DNA of 64,000 bases from Candidatus Angelobacter sp. (GTDB lineage: Bacteria; Bacteroidota; Bacteroidia; Flavobacteriales; Blattabacteriaceae), in assembly GCA_035643775.1 (NCBI GenBank), contig DASQPV010000016.1:185252-249251 (forward strand), written 5' to 3'. Numbering within the stretch: the first letter of the stretch is position 1; every line of letters begins with the position of its first letter. Positions 1 to 7,533 of the stretch are shown here, piece by piece. The position numbers were made by a program, and so were the translations under genes. The notes beneath the pieces were generated by a model. The model was not told the DNA's origin. It ran no database searches and saw only the letters and a program-made list of their open reading frames with translations.

Positions 1-413
1 TTTTTTTCCAAATTCCAGTGTGGAAGAGATGATTTACTCAGAGTTGGAAAATCTCCCTCTTGATAAATAAGTTCATTCTCTTCTTTTGATTTACCGGTTT
101 TTACGCATTCATCAGGAATGTTGGGTATTTGCAATAGTTTTTTTGAAAGCTTTTCAGAAATATCGACCAGTTGGTCTCTTAGAGACTTAATTTCTTTTTT
201 AAACTCAGTTGAGTTTATTTTATCTTTTTTACCTAAAAATTTAGAGAAATTTTTAGATTTAGATAAAATATGTTCTAATTTTATTTGTAGTTTTTTTTTA
301 CTTTCGTCCAAAATTAATACTTCATTAAGTAGATCCGTTTTAGGAAAAAATCGTTTATTCAGTCCAATTAATACCTTTTTTTTATATTCTCTAATGAAAG
401 AAGTTAGTAACAT
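1..413 (-). CDS. serS: Seryl-tRNA synthetase, N-terminal part (gene runs off the window start)
   Basis: Charges tRNA-Ser with serine in the cytoplasm. About 137 codons are visible. The protein opens with an ILE-ARG-GLU element after MLLTSF, as in bacterial SerRS ("..FIREN.."), followed by a long charged helical stretch. That stretch is the antiparallel coiled-coil arm that holds the long variable arm of tRNA-Ser. Then come the family marks IPNIPDE and, after a short linker, PHWNLE, which introduces the catalytic domain. The catalytic class II core lies outside the window. The start ATG at 413 gives the family N-terminus. It is divergent from rpmB across about 100 bp that should carry both promoters. 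Family assignment is from my own alignment by eye and is quite sure. Confidence 0.85.
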   Translation of the reverse strand, partial: MLLTSFIREYKKKVLIGLNKRFFPKTDLLNEVLILDESKKKLQIKLEHILSKSKNFSKFLGKKDKINSTEFKKEIKSLRDQLVDISEKLSKKLLQIPNIPDECVKTGKSKEENELIYQEGDFPTLSKSSLPHWNLEK

Positions 414-517
414 TTGTTATGTAGTAATTGTGTATTCATGGATAATGTATTCTTGAGCATAGGAATTGCTCGTTACATATTTAGCTAATTTAATTTATCT
501 AGATATCATATAAAAAA

Positions 518-736
518 ATGTCTAAAATTTGTCATATAACAGGAAAACGATTGATTATAGGAAATAGGGTTTCTCATTCCAATAAAAAGACGAAGCGTTA
601 TTTCAGTGTTAACATAAGTAAGAAGAGATTTTTCCTAACATCTGAAAATCGTTGGATTACTCTGAAAGTTTCAGCTTCAGGGATAAAGACTATAAATAAG
701 GTGGGTATAGAGAAAGCTTTGAAAAAAAAAACGTAA
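518..736 (+). CDS. rpmB: 50S ribosomal protein L28
   Basis: Small basic protein of the large ribosomal subunit. It begins [11 protein letters not shown], the usual L28 opening (CxxTGK), and keeps the central NxxxKRxFxxN..kkRff region and the basic C-terminus. At 72 aa it is slightly shorter than typical L28 (about 78 aa). The stop is one base before the GTG start of rpmG, so the two are surely cotranscribed. The order L28-L33-DUF4295-ftsY is characteristic of Bacteroidota and supports the taxonomic reading of the window. A short hairpin (GAGCA/TGCTC at about 455-471) lies upstream; its meaning is unknown. Confidence 0.95.
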   Translation: MSKICHITGKRLIIGNRVSHSNKKTKRYFSVNISKKRFFLTSENRWITLKVSASGIKTINKVGIEKALKKKT

Positions 737-737
737 G

Positions 738-923
738 GTGTCTAAAAAAAAATCTAATAGGATCCAAGTGATCCTAGAGTGTCTGGAGCATAGAAGAAGT
801 AATATTCCTGGAATATCTCGTTACATAACGATGAAAAATAGGAAGAATACGCCTAATAGAATGGAATTAAAAAAATATAATCCCATTCTAAGGAGACATA
901 CTCTACACAAAGAGATAAAGTAA
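738..923 (+). CDS. rpmG: 50S ribosomal protein L33
   Basis: Large-subunit ribosomal protein at the E-site side of the ribosome. The 61-aa product keeps the flavobacterial L33 pattern: [14 protein letters not shown], then [21 protein letters not shown] and a basic tail. The start is GTG, one base after the rpmB stop, and is fixed by the family N-terminus (M-S/A-K-K). The protein lacks the CxxC pairs of zinc-binding L33 forms, as expected for this non-zinc group. It is the second gene of the rpmB-rpmG-DUF4295-ftsY unit. Confidence 0.95.
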   Translation: MSKKKSNRIQVILECLEHRRSNIPGISRYITMKNRKNTPNRMELKKYNPILRRHTLHKEIK

Positions 924-936
924 TCTCATACAGTTT

Positions 937-1074
937 ATGAATAAAAAAAAGTGCAAGGTAATTATTTTTTTAAAATCGTCTAAAACGAAAGCTTATTCTT
1001 TCGAAGAAAAGATCCTTGATGTTGATAAAGTGAGCATTTTCTTGGATGATAAAAAACGAGAAAATACAAAATAA
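937..1074 (+). CDS. DUF4295 family small protein
   Basis: A 45-codon gene between rpmG and ftsY. The product is lysine-rich and contains KTKAYSFEEKILDVDKVSIF, which lines up with the KTGAYTF-E-I....V..FL pattern of the roughly 50-aa DUF4295 proteins found at exactly this place in Bacteroidota. The start ATG is 13 bp after the rpmG stop, and its stop is 2 bp before the ftsY ATG, so it belongs to the same operon. Function is unknown; size, charge and linkage to L28/L33 suggest a ribosome-associated role, which is inference. The call rests on position and on the central motif, with the N-terminus poorly conserved. Confidence 0.75.
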   Translation: MNKKKCKVIIFLKSSKTKAYSFEEKILDVDKVSIFLDDKKRENTK

Positions 1075-1076
1075 AT

Positions 1077-2006
1077 ATGAGTATTTATGGTAATTTATTC
1101 TCATCTGCAAAAAATCTTTTAAATAGAGGCCTAGAAAAAACGAGGGATTCTTTTTTTTCCAAATTAGGAAAAATAGGAAAATCTAAGATAGAGGAAAAAT
1201 TTCTAGAGGAACTAGAGGAGGTGTTGATTTCTTCTGATGTTGGAGTAAAGACTAGTCTAAAAATCATTGAAAATATAAAAAATCGCGCATACTTGAACCT
1301 TGAAGACATTCAAGGTATTCTTAAGGAAGAAGTCTATTTTCTTTTACAAGCAAAAGAAATTCCAAGCATAGGGCAAGGAGTTGAAGGCCCTTATGTCATA
1401 ATGATCGTTGGGGTTAATGGAGTGGGGAAAACTACAATGACTGGAAAATTAGCATGGAAGTTTAAAAAATCTGGGCTTAATGTTATTATTGGGGCAACTG
1501 ATACTTTTCGGGCAGCTGCCATTGAACAGCTTAAGATTTGGTCAGATCGTGCAGATGTTCCTTTAATAAAACAGAATATGGGATCTGATCCAGCTTCGGT
1601 AGCTTTTGATACGCTCAAATCAGCTAAATATAGAAAGGATGATATAGTTTTAATAGATACGGCTGGACGGTTGCATAATAAAGTAAATCTTATGAACGAG
1701 CTTTCTAAAATTAAACGAGTTATGCAAAAATTAATTCCTAAAGCTCCACATGATGTTCTGCTCGTTTTAGACGGAACTATAGGACAGAATTCTTTTGAAC
1801 AAGTGAGGAAATTCTTGTCTTTTACTGGAGTTTCTTCTTTAGCAATTACAAAACTAGATGGCTCTGCTAAGGGAGGATTCATTATTGGAATTTTTGATGA
1901 ATTTAAGATACCGATAAAGTATCTTGGAATAGGAGAGGGAATTTCTGATTTACAACCTTTCGATAGAGATTTGTTTATTGAATCCCTTTTCAATAAAGAA
2001 TATTAG
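1077..2006 (+). CDS. ftsY: Signal recognition particle receptor FtsY
   Basis: SRP receptor GTPase that docks ribosome-nascent chains bound by Ffh at the inner membrane. The 309-aa protein is just the NG domain with a short lead and has no long acidic A domain. N-domain helices fill about residues 1-100. The P-loop GVNGVGKTT sits near 112-119, TDTFRAAAIEQL follows, then DTAGRLHN near 193, TKLDGSAKGG near 257 and a closing GIGEGISDLQPF. Its partner Ffh is at 9990-11264. The 3' end overlaps the convergent menA by 4 bp. All GTPase motifs look intact. Confidence 0.95.
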   Translation: MSIYGNLFSSAKNLLNRGLEKTRDSFFSKLGKIGKSKIEEKFLEELEEVLISSDVGVKTSLKIIENIKNRAYLNLEDIQGILKEEVYFLLQAKEIPSIGQGVEGPYVIMIVGVNGVGKTTMTGKLAWKFKKSGLNVIIGATDTFRAAAIEQLKIWSDRADVPLIKQNMGSDPASVAFDTLKSAKYRKDDIVLIDTAGRLHNKVNLMNELSKIKRVMQKLIPKAPHDVLLVLDGTIGQNSFEQVRKFLSFTGVSSLAITKLDGSAKGGFIIGIFDEFKIPIKYLGIGEGISDLQPFDRDLFIESLFNKEY

Positions 2007-2854
2007 ATTAGTTGTCCTAATCCTAATAATAAGGAAAAAATTAGAGTATTTATAGACAATTTCTTCAATTCCGAATCAAATTTTTTCTCTTCTTTCGTTA
2101 GAATAACTTTTTTAAGATGAATTGCCATTGGAAAAAATGATATTAAAAACATAAATTGATAGATATTCCTAGGATTTTTTTTTCTTAAAATGAACTTTAA
2201 GCTACAAAAAAAGGCTCCAAAAACTATTAATATATGGTATATTTTAGCTTTTATGAAACCTAATCTTACGGCTAAAGTCTTCTTACCATTTTTTCTATCA
2301 CTTTTTATATCTCTAATATTATTTAAATTTAGAACAGCCATACTTAAAAGTCCTACTGCACTAGCAGGTAGAAAAAGATCATATTCAAAAATATGAGAAT
2401 ATAGATAAAAAGTTACATTAACGGGAACTAATCCAAAAAAAATTAACACAGAGACATCTCCAAGGCCCCAGTATCCGTATGGATAAGGACCTATTGTGTA
2501 TTTTATTGAAGCCGAAATACACACTAATCCCCCTAAAAAGAAGAATAACCATTCCCAAAAATGGGCAAAATCAAAAGATTGGAATATTAAAATTGAAGAA
2601 GAAATAATAGATAAAAAAATTAATAAGTATATATACTTTATCATTTTTTGCATAACTCTTTTTTCTCCAACTCCATCTCCGTAGTCATTAGAAAAATTGG
2701 ATAAAACCTGAAAAAGAATGGCTGTACAAAAAGACCAAAAAAAAACTTTAGAATTCCAAAATCCCTGAGCTTTAGCAAGAAAAGCTCCTAAAATTACCCC
2801 TGAAAGAGATAAAGGGATAGTTCGTATACGCATGGCGTATATCAAATCTTTCAT
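2003..2854 (-). CDS. menA: 1,4-dihydroxy-2-naphthoate polyprenyltransferase
   Basis: Integral membrane prenyltransferase that attaches the isoprenoid tail to dihydroxynaphthoate in menaquinone synthesis. The 283-aa protein has about eight hydrophobic segments and both Asp-rich motifs of the UbiA family: NFSNDYGDG near residue 53 and NNIRDIKSDRKNGKKTLAVRLG near 180. The loop after the first motif is short (GVGEKR) where flavobacterial relatives have a longer K-G-T-D-N...GPKRA stretch, suggesting an internal deletion of roughly 15-20 residues. Retention implies a menaquinone-based respiratory chain. It is followed downstream by the convergent ftsY. MenA rather than UbiA is chosen from the flavobacterial MenA resemblance. 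Confidence 0.85.
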   Translation of the reverse strand: MKDLIYAMRIRTIPLSLSGVILGAFLAKAQGFWNSKVFFWSFCTAILFQVLSNFSNDYGDGVGEKRVMQKMIKYIYLLIFLSIISSSILIFQSFDFAHFWEWLFFFLGGLVCISASIKYTIGPYPYGYWGLGDVSVLIFFGLVPVNVTFYLYSHIFEYDLFLPASAVGLLSMAVLNLNNIRDIKSDRKNGKKTLAVRLGFIKAKIYHILIVFGAFFCSLKFILRKKNPRNIYQFMFLISFFPMAIHLKKVILTKEEKKFDSELKKLSINTLIFSLLLGLGQLI

Positions 2855-2870
2855 AGCTTAAATAGTTAAG

Positions 2871-2947
2871 TGACCTCGACAGGATTCGAACCCGCAAACC
2901 TTCTGATCCGTATTCAGATGCTCTATCCAAATTAAAGCTACGAGGCC
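2871..2947 (-). tRNA. tRNA-Arg (anticodon ACG)
   Basis: A 77-nt cloverleaf read on the minus strand. The acceptor GGCCTCG pairs with CGAGGTC (one G-U), the D stem is GCTT/GAGC, and the anticodon stem TCTGA/TCAGA holds the loop ATACGGA, giving anticodon ACG (read as ICG for CGN codons). The T arm is GCGGG-TTCGAAT-CCTGT and the discriminator is A. No CCA is encoded after the discriminator, so the CCA-adding enzyme is needed for maturation. Confidence 0.93.
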
Positions 2948-3259
2948 TAGCATATGTACAGTATAAGAAAAAATTCATATTGATGCAAGTTTTATAGAAT
3001 AATAAATGTTCTTTATGATAGAGTGGAACATATGCTGGAATGCAAAGTTGATTTTGTAGAAATCATATCAAATGCTCCTAATAATAGGGAACTTAAATAT
3101 GTTACCAATTCTATAACATCTATTTTGAATACATTTCCAGAATCTCTTATACTTTTTTTGAAGCCAATAGTCGTTTAAAACGACGGTAGACAGTTACAAA
3201 GAAGCTTCAAAGTGCATAGAATTAATCAATATAGGTAAATCATAAAAAAATCAATAAAT
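2948..3259. other. Gene-poor stretch between tRNA-Arg and rpsU
   Basis: About 310 bp without a recognised gene, unusually long for this window. It holds one 48-codon open frame on the plus strand (separate entry). A perfect inverted repeat, GTCGTTT-A-AAACGAC at 3170-3184, sits exactly over that frame's stop. I could not match the region to tmRNA, RNase P RNA or SRP RNA: no conserved core of these was seen on either strand. It probably includes the rpsU promoter and the tRNA-Arg promoter. Confidence 0.4.
3032..3178 (+). CDS. Unassigned 48-codon open frame
   Basis: An ATG-initiated frame (MLECKVDFVEIISNAPNNRE...) ending inside a 15-bp inverted repeat. The composition looks like that of real proteins here (Lys/Ile/Asn-rich with a hydrophobic C-terminus), and it is co-directional with rpsU and mnmE. 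I do not recognise the product. It could be a decayed remnant of a gene that stood beside rpsU, a small real gene, or chance. It has no clear domain. Confidence 0.25.
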   Translation: MLECKVDFVEIISNAPNNRELKYVTNSITSILNTFPESLILFLKPIVV

Positions 3260-3457
3260 ATGAAGTTAACTACCTTCCTTAAAGAAGGAGAATCTCTCGA
3301 TAAGGCTTTAAAAAAGTACAAAAAAAAGATTGAAAAGATACATCTACTGAAAGAGATAAGGGATCGTAAATACTATATAAAGCCTTCTTATATACGAAGA
3401 AGGGAAATAAACAGAGCTAAATATAGGGAGTATTGGAGGTGTAAACGAGAGGAATAA
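3260..3457 (+). CDS. rpsU: 30S ribosomal protein S21
   Basis: Small-subunit protein near the anti-Shine-Dalgarno end of 16S rRNA. The 65-aa product shows the S21 pattern: KEGESLDKALKKYKKK, then IRDRKYYIKPSYIRRREI and a basic tail. The ATG is preceded by an A-rich leader with no obvious Shine-Dalgarno, as usual in Bacteroidota. The stop lies one base before the mnmE ATG, so the two are cotranscribed. Identity is clear despite divergence in the last third. Confidence 0.93.
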   Translation: MKLTTFLKEGESLDKALKKYKKKIEKIHLLKEIRDRKYYIKPSYIRRREINRAKYREYWRCKREE

Positions 3458-3458
3458 T

Positions 3459-4832
3459 ATGATTAATAAAGAAACTATAGCAGCTCCTGCTACATCAAGT
3501 AGCGGACTTGGGGCTATTTTTCTAGTTAGGATATCCGGAAAAGAATCTATCGACATAGTCGAAAATATTTTTAGACCAGTTAATTCAAGAAAAATTTTGA
3601 GAAATCAAAAATCTCATAGTGTCCATTTAGGATATTTATCAAATAATGGCAAGGATTTAGATCAAGTGTTAGTTTCTTTATTCAGGTCTCCGCATTCCTA
3701 CACTGGGGAAGACATGGTAGAAATTTCTTGTCATGGATCTTCTTATATACGAGATAAGCTTTTACAGTTGCTTCTAGAAAAAGGAGCTAGAATGGCTCGT
3801 CCAGGTGAATTTACTATGCGTGCTTTTATAAATGGAAAAATGGATCTATCTCAGGCTGAAGCTGTCGCAGATCTTATTTATGCGGAATCTGAGTCATCTC
3901 ATAGTATTGCTATGATGCAGATGAGAGGAGGCATTTTTCCTATTATTAAAGAGTTACGTAAAGAACTTATTCAATTCGCTTCTATTCTTGAGTTGGAGTT
4001 GGATTTTTCTTCAGAAAATGTAGAATTTTACAGTAAGGAAGATCTATATAAGCTTTTGGATAAGCTTGAAAATAAATTAAAAGGTTTGATTGATTCTTTT
4101 TCCTTAGGTAACGCGCTAAAGCAGGGAGTTTCTGTTGTACTAGTTGGGGCTCCAAACTCTGGAAAATCCACATTGTTTAATGCTCTATTGAAGGAAAATA
4201 GATCTATAGTTTCAAAAATTCCGGGAACGACACGTGACGTTATTGAAGAGAGTCTTATCTTAGATGGGATCCGTTTTAGGTTTATAGATACTGCTGGCAT
4301 AAGACAAACAGAGGATGATATTGAGAAAATAAGTATTCAAAAAACTATTGAAATAATTAGGAAAGCACAATTGATTATTTATCTTTTTGACGCAACTTCT
4401 TTTGAAGAAGAAAGAATCCTTAATGATATTTCTAAAATTAGAGCTTCTAGAATCTTTATTGTGGCTAATAAGATTGATCTAGCTAATAAGATTGATCTAA
4501 AGATGATTAAGATTGATCTTTCTTCTTTTTTCCAAATATCCGCTAAATTAGGGATAGGGATTAATGGATTGAAGAATGCTCTGTCTAATTTTGTAGATAG
4601 GAAAATTTTAGATCAAAAGATGGTTATTTCACAATGGAGACATTATGAAGCATTTATAGGAACTTTGGACTCTATTTATGAAATACGAAAAGGTATTGAA
4701 CGAGGTCTTTCCGAAGACTTGATCGCAATGGATATTCGTCAGGCTCTACATTTTTTAGGAGAGGTTACAGGAGATGTAAGTACAGATAATTTACTGGAAA
4801 ACATTTTTTCAAAATTTTGTATAGGTAAATAA
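3459..4832 (+). CDS. mnmE: tRNA modification GTPase MnmE
   Basis: With MnmG it adds the carboxymethylaminomethyl group to U34 of several tRNAs. The 457-aa protein has the N-terminal tetrahydrofolate-binding domain, a central helical domain and an inserted G domain: P-loop GAPNSGKST near residue 230, GTTRD near 255, DTAG near 277 and NKID near 336. It ends in FCIGK, the catalytic C-terminal CxGK tail, so it appears full length. The G4 motif is duplicated by a perfect 18-bp tandem repeat (NKIDLA-NKIDL). The thiolation partner enzyme mnmA is also in the window. Confidence 0.96.
   Translation: MINKETIAAPATSSSGLGAIFLVRISGKESIDIVENIFRPVNSRKILRNQKSHSVHLGYLSNNGKDLDQVLVSLFRSPHSYTGEDMVEISCHGSSYIRDKLLQLLLEKGARMARPGEFTMRAFINGKMDLSQAEAVADLIYAESESSHSIAMMQMRGGIFPIIKELRKELIQFASILELELDFSSENVEFYSKEDLYKLLDKLENKLKGLIDSFSLGNALKQGVSVVLVGAPNSGKSTLFNALLKENRSIVSKIPGTTRDVIEESLILDGIRFRFIDTAGIRQTEDDIEKISIQKTIEIIRKAQLIIYLFDATSFEEERILNDISKIRASRIFIVANKIDLANKIDLKMIKIDLSSFFQISAKLGIGINGLKNALSNFVDRKILDQKMVISQWRHYEAFIGTLDSIYEIRKGIERGLSEDLIAMDIRQALHFLGEVTGDVSTDNLLENIFSKFCIGK
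4464..4499. repeat. Perfect 18-bp tandem duplication inside mnmE
   Basis: The unit gctaataagattgatcta occurs twice back to back. A third, degenerate copy of its second half (aagattgatct) follows a few bases later. It adds six in-frame codons and duplicates the NKxD guanine-specificity motif of the G domain. Perfect identity suggests a recent replication slippage event. Confidence 0.95.
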
Positions 4833-4857
4833 TAGATCATCAAAAAAGCATTTGCTT

Positions 4858-5208
4858 ATGCATAGTCTTATAAAATACGTGCAAGAAAAATACGTAATAA
4901 AGGAAAGAAAATTCCCAGTTTTCCTATCTGGTTATACGATAACAATTCACTCTGAAGTTATAGAAGGAGAAAAGAATAGAACTCAGTCTTTTAAGGGGGT
5001 AGTTATTCAGAAAAAAGGAAAAAAATTTGTAAAAACCTTTACTCTTCGTAAAAAGAGTGGGGATATTGGTATTGAGCGAATATTTATGATAAATCAACCT
5101 TCAATTAAAAAAATTGAAATAAACAAAAAAGGTAAAGTGAGAAGATCTAGGATTTATTATTTACGAAACCTAAAAGGAAAGAAAGCTCTAATTAAAGAAA
5201 AAAGGTAA
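4858..5208 (+). CDS. rplS: 50S ribosomal protein L19
   Basis: Large-subunit protein at the 30S-50S interface. The 116-aa product keeps the L19 core: FLSGYTITIHSEVIEGEKNR, then SFKGVVIQ-KKG, the IGIERIF segment, and the C-terminal KVRRSRIYYLRNLKGKKA-IKEKR. I start at the ATG at 4858 (MHSLIKYVQEKY); an in-frame TTG six bases upstream is less likely. It follows mnmE by 25 bp and its stop directly abuts the stop of the convergent dapD. Confidence 0.95.
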   Translation: MHSLIKYVQEKYVIKERKFPVFLSGYTITIHSEVIEGEKNRTQSFKGVVIQKKGKKFVKTFTLRKKSGDIGIERIFMINQPSIKKIEINKKGKVRRSRIYYLRNLKGKKALIKEKR

Positions 5209-6033
5209 TCAGAAAGAGACTTTATATTCCCTTAAAGCTTCATTTAAAGAGGTTTTTTTATCGGTACTCTCTTTTCTCTTTCCAATAATTAGGGCACATG
5301 GAATATGATAAGTACCGGCAGTTGGGAATTCCTTAGGATAAGATCCAGGAATTACCACAGAACGAGCTGGAATGATTCCTTTCATTAGTTTGGATTGAGA
5401 CTTTGTCACATCGATAATTTTAGTGGAAGAGGTCAAAACTACATTAGCACCTAAAACAGCTTCTTTCTTTATATGGACTCCTTCAACTACGATACATCTT
5501 GAACCTACAAAGACATCATCTTCAATAATTACTGGGGATTTCTGAATAGGTTCTAAAACGCCTCCTATCCCTACTCCTCCACTAATATGTACCCTTTGCC
5601 CAATTTGAGCACAACTACCTATAGTGGCCCAAGTATCTATCATAGTAGATGCTCCAATATAAGCTCCAATATTTACATAGGAAGGCATTAGCACAACTCC
5701 AGAAGAGATATAAGATCCATATCGTGCAATAGCAGGGGGAACCACTCTAATATTTTTTTCTCTATATCTACCCTTTAATGGAATTTTATCATGAAATTCT
5801 AAATTTCCTGATTTAAATACTTCCATTTTTTGTATAGAAAAATACATTAATATGGATTTTTTGATCCATTCGTTAACCTTCCATGTTTCTAGGTTTAATG
5901 GCTCAGATACTCTAAGAATTCCTTGATCAAGTTTTTCAATTATTTCAAAAACAACATTTTTCACAGAATCTTCTTTCCATGATTTCTTATCCATCCAGTT
6001 TTCCTCTATTACCTTTTTAAATCTTTTTTTCAT
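5209..6033 (-). CDS. dapD: Tetrahydrodipicolinate N-succinyltransferase
   Basis: Transfers succinyl from succinyl-CoA to tetrahydrodipicolinate in the succinylase branch of lysine/meso-DAP synthesis. The product has a helical N-domain with the family ILRVSEP segment. A left-handed beta-helix built of hexapeptide repeats follows (IGAYIGASTMIDTWATIGS, then IGQRVHISGGVGIGG and VIIEDDVFVGSRC-IVVEG), with a C-terminal domain rich in VIPG. About 274 aa is normal. I prefer the ATG at 6033 because it leaves a gap to ruvX; an ATG at 6048 would overlap the ruvX start. dapA is elsewhere in the window, supporting a working lysine route. Confidence 0.93.
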   Translation of the reverse strand: MKKRFKKVIEENWMDKKSWKEDSVKNVVFEIIEKLDQGILRVSEPLNLETWKVNEWIKKSILMYFSIQKMEVFKSGNLEFHDKIPLKGRYREKNIRVVPPAIARYGSYISSGVVLMPSYVNIGAYIGASTMIDTWATIGSCAQIGQRVHISGGVGIGGVLEPIQKSPVIIEDDVFVGSRCIVVEGVHIKKEAVLGANVVLTSSTKIIDVTKSQSKLMKGIIPARSVVIPGSYPKEFPTAGTYHIPCALIIGKRKESTDKKTSLNEALREYKVSF

Positions 6034-6041
6034 TTTTAAAA

Positions 6042-6464
6042 ATGTCAAAAATATTAGGCATAGATTATGGTGTGAAAAGGACTGGAATATCCATTACGGA
6101 TGAGTTTAATTTTATTGCTTGCGGATTAACTACAGTCCCAACAAAAAAGTTATTTTACTTTCTAAACGAATATTTCAAGAAAGAATCTATAAAAAAAATT
6201 GTTCTAGGTCTTCCTAGAACAGAATTATCTTTGGAAAAAGTTATTCAAAAATTTATTAATGAATTTAGAAAAAAACATTCTGAAGAACTTACAATAGTTC
6301 GTATTGACGAATGTTTTACTTCAAAATTAGCTAAATATACAATTGCAAAAAGTTATCTAAAAAGGAAAAAAAGAATGGATAAATCTATTGTAGATAAAAT
6401 AAGTGCTGCAATTATTTTGCAATCTTTTCTAGATAGAGAAAGATTTTCCTCAATCTATAGATGA
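6042..6464 (+). CDS. ruvX: YqgF/RuvX family pre-16S rRNA nuclease (putative Holliday junction resolvase)
   Basis: RNase H-fold nuclease implicated in processing the 5' end of 16S rRNA; the resolvase label is historical. The 140-aa product starts MSKILGIDYGVKRTGIS, the family DxGxxRxG opening. It keeps IVLGLPR, a DECFTS element (the usual form is DERFTS, so the Arg is replaced by Cys) and a C-terminal DKISAAIILQSFL that carries the last catalytic Asp. It lies head to head with dapD and its stop overlaps the def start (ATGA). Confidence 0.88.
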   Translation: MSKILGIDYGVKRTGISITDEFNFIACGLTTVPTKKLFYFLNEYFKKESIKKIVLGLPRTELSLEKVIQKFINEFRKKHSEELTIVRIDECFTSKLAKYTIAKSYLKRKKRMDKSIVDKISAAIILQSFLDRERFSSIYR

Positions 6465-6961
6465 TGATTCACCCAATCATACTTTACGGTAATCCTATCT
6501 TGAGAAAAAAATGTAAAGATATAAATCCCCATTATCCTTCTTTAAAAAAAATGATTGAAGATATGTTTGAAACGATGGATAAAGCAGAAGGGATAGGCTT
6601 AGCTGCACCTCAAATTGGGCAGAATGTTCGATTATTTATTATCGAAACTAAAGTTTTCATAAACTCTAAAGTTTTAAAGATATATGGGAAAAATTCTAAA
6701 TTACAAGAAGGATGTTTAAGCATCCCATCTATCTTTGAAGAGATAGAAAGACCCACACACATAGAAATTGAGTATTATAACGAACATTGGATAAAACATA
6801 AAGAAATTTTAGATGGCTTAAACTCCAGAGTAATTCAACATGAATATGATCATATTGAAGGTAAACTATTTATCGATTATCTTCCCCCTGAATTCCTAAA
6901 AAATAAGCTAAAAGAAATCTATCTAGGTAAAGTAAAAACAAAATATAAAATAATGAAGTAA
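6461..6961 (+). CDS. def: Peptide deformylase
   Basis: Removes the formyl group from the initiator Met of new proteins, the counterpart of fmt at 41636. The 166-aa protein has all three metal-site motifs: GIGLAAPQIG at residues 44-53, EGCLSIP at 83-89 (Cys ligand) and HEYDH at 127-131 (two His ligands and the catalytic Glu). It is slightly shorter than typical flavobacterial Def (about 195 aa). The start overlaps the ruvX stop by 4 bp, so it is translationally coupled. A second ATG follows immediately. Confidence 0.95.
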   Translation: MMIHPIILYGNPILRKKCKDINPHYPSLKKMIEDMFETMDKAEGIGLAAPQIGQNVRLFIIETKVFINSKVLKIYGKNSKLQEGCLSIPSIFEEIERPTHIEIEYYNEHWIKHKEILDGLNSRVIQHEYDHIEGKLFIDYLPPEFLKNKLKEIYLGKVKTKYKIMK

Positions 6962-6971
6962 AATTCACACT

Positions 6972-7316
6972 TTAAGCTACAGATTCTACTATTTCCTTAA
7001 AAACTTCTGGAAAATTCGTTGCTAAATCAGATAGTACTTTTCGGTTTAATCCAATATTTACCTTCTTTATTTTATCCATAAAACTTGAATAAGATATCCC
7101 ATGAATACGAACCCCTGCATTAATACGCTGGATCCACAAAGATCTAAAAAATCTCTTTTTTTTTTTTCTACCTGTATAAGCATATTGAAGAGCCCTTTCT
7201 ACAGCATTTTTAGCTACAGTATATACTTTACTTCTAGCTCCATAATAACCTTTTGCTAAATTTAAAATTTTTTTTCTTCTATTTCTAGAAGCTACAGAAT
7301 TTACCGATCTTGCCAT
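6972..7316 (-). CDS. rplT: 50S ribosomal protein L20
   Basis: Large-subunit assembly protein. The 114-aa product starts [18 protein letters not shown], then [43 protein letters not shown] and a C-terminal [10 protein letters not shown], all L20 signatures. It forms the conserved infC-rpmI-rplT unit, 4 bp after rpmI. In other bacteria the unit is autoregulated by L20 on its leader; I see no recognisable leader structure here. Confidence 0.96.
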   Translation of the reverse strand: MARSVNSVASRNRRKKILNLAKGYYGARSKVYTVAKNAVERALQYAYTGRKKKKRFFRSLWIQRINAGVRIHGISYSSFMDKIKKVNIGLNRKVLSDLATNFPEVFKEIVESVA

Positions 7317-7320
7317 AGTT

Positions 7321-7515
7321 TTACGTCAAAAGTTGACGTTTGATATTTTTAAAATCTGCAGGGTTTACCGATGTAAAATGGGTCAGTCTTTTTTTTCTTT
7401 TATGAGTTTTTTTAGTTAGAATGTGATTTTTAAATGCATGCTTTCTCTTAATATTTCCATTAGAAGTTAACTGGAAACGTTTTTTGGCTCCAGATTTACT
7501 TTTCAATTTTGGCAT
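7321..7515 (-). CDS. rpmI: 50S ribosomal protein L35
   Basis: Small basic large-subunit protein. The 64-aa product begins [20 protein letters not shown] and continues [23 protein letters not shown], matching L35 almost end to end. It sits between infC (18 bp upstream) and rplT (4 bp downstream) in the standard order. Confidence 0.96.
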   Translation of the reverse strand: MPKLKSKSGAKKRFQLTSNGNIKRKHAFKNHILTKKTHKRKKRLTHFTSVNPADFKNIKRQLLT

Positions 7516-7533
7516 ACTAAATTTTTATTTTAT

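Noticed and set aside
118..456. A 112-codon plus-strand open frame at the window start
   Set aside because: It is antisense to serS, whose minus-strand product aligns well with SerRS.
1391..1993. A 200-codon minus-strand open frame inside ftsY
   Set aside because: Pure shadow of the conserved FtsY GTPase domain; no family resemblance of its own.
2948..3259. tmRNA, RNase P RNA or SRP RNA in the gap before rpsU
   Set aside because: None of the conserved cores of these RNAs was seen on either strand.
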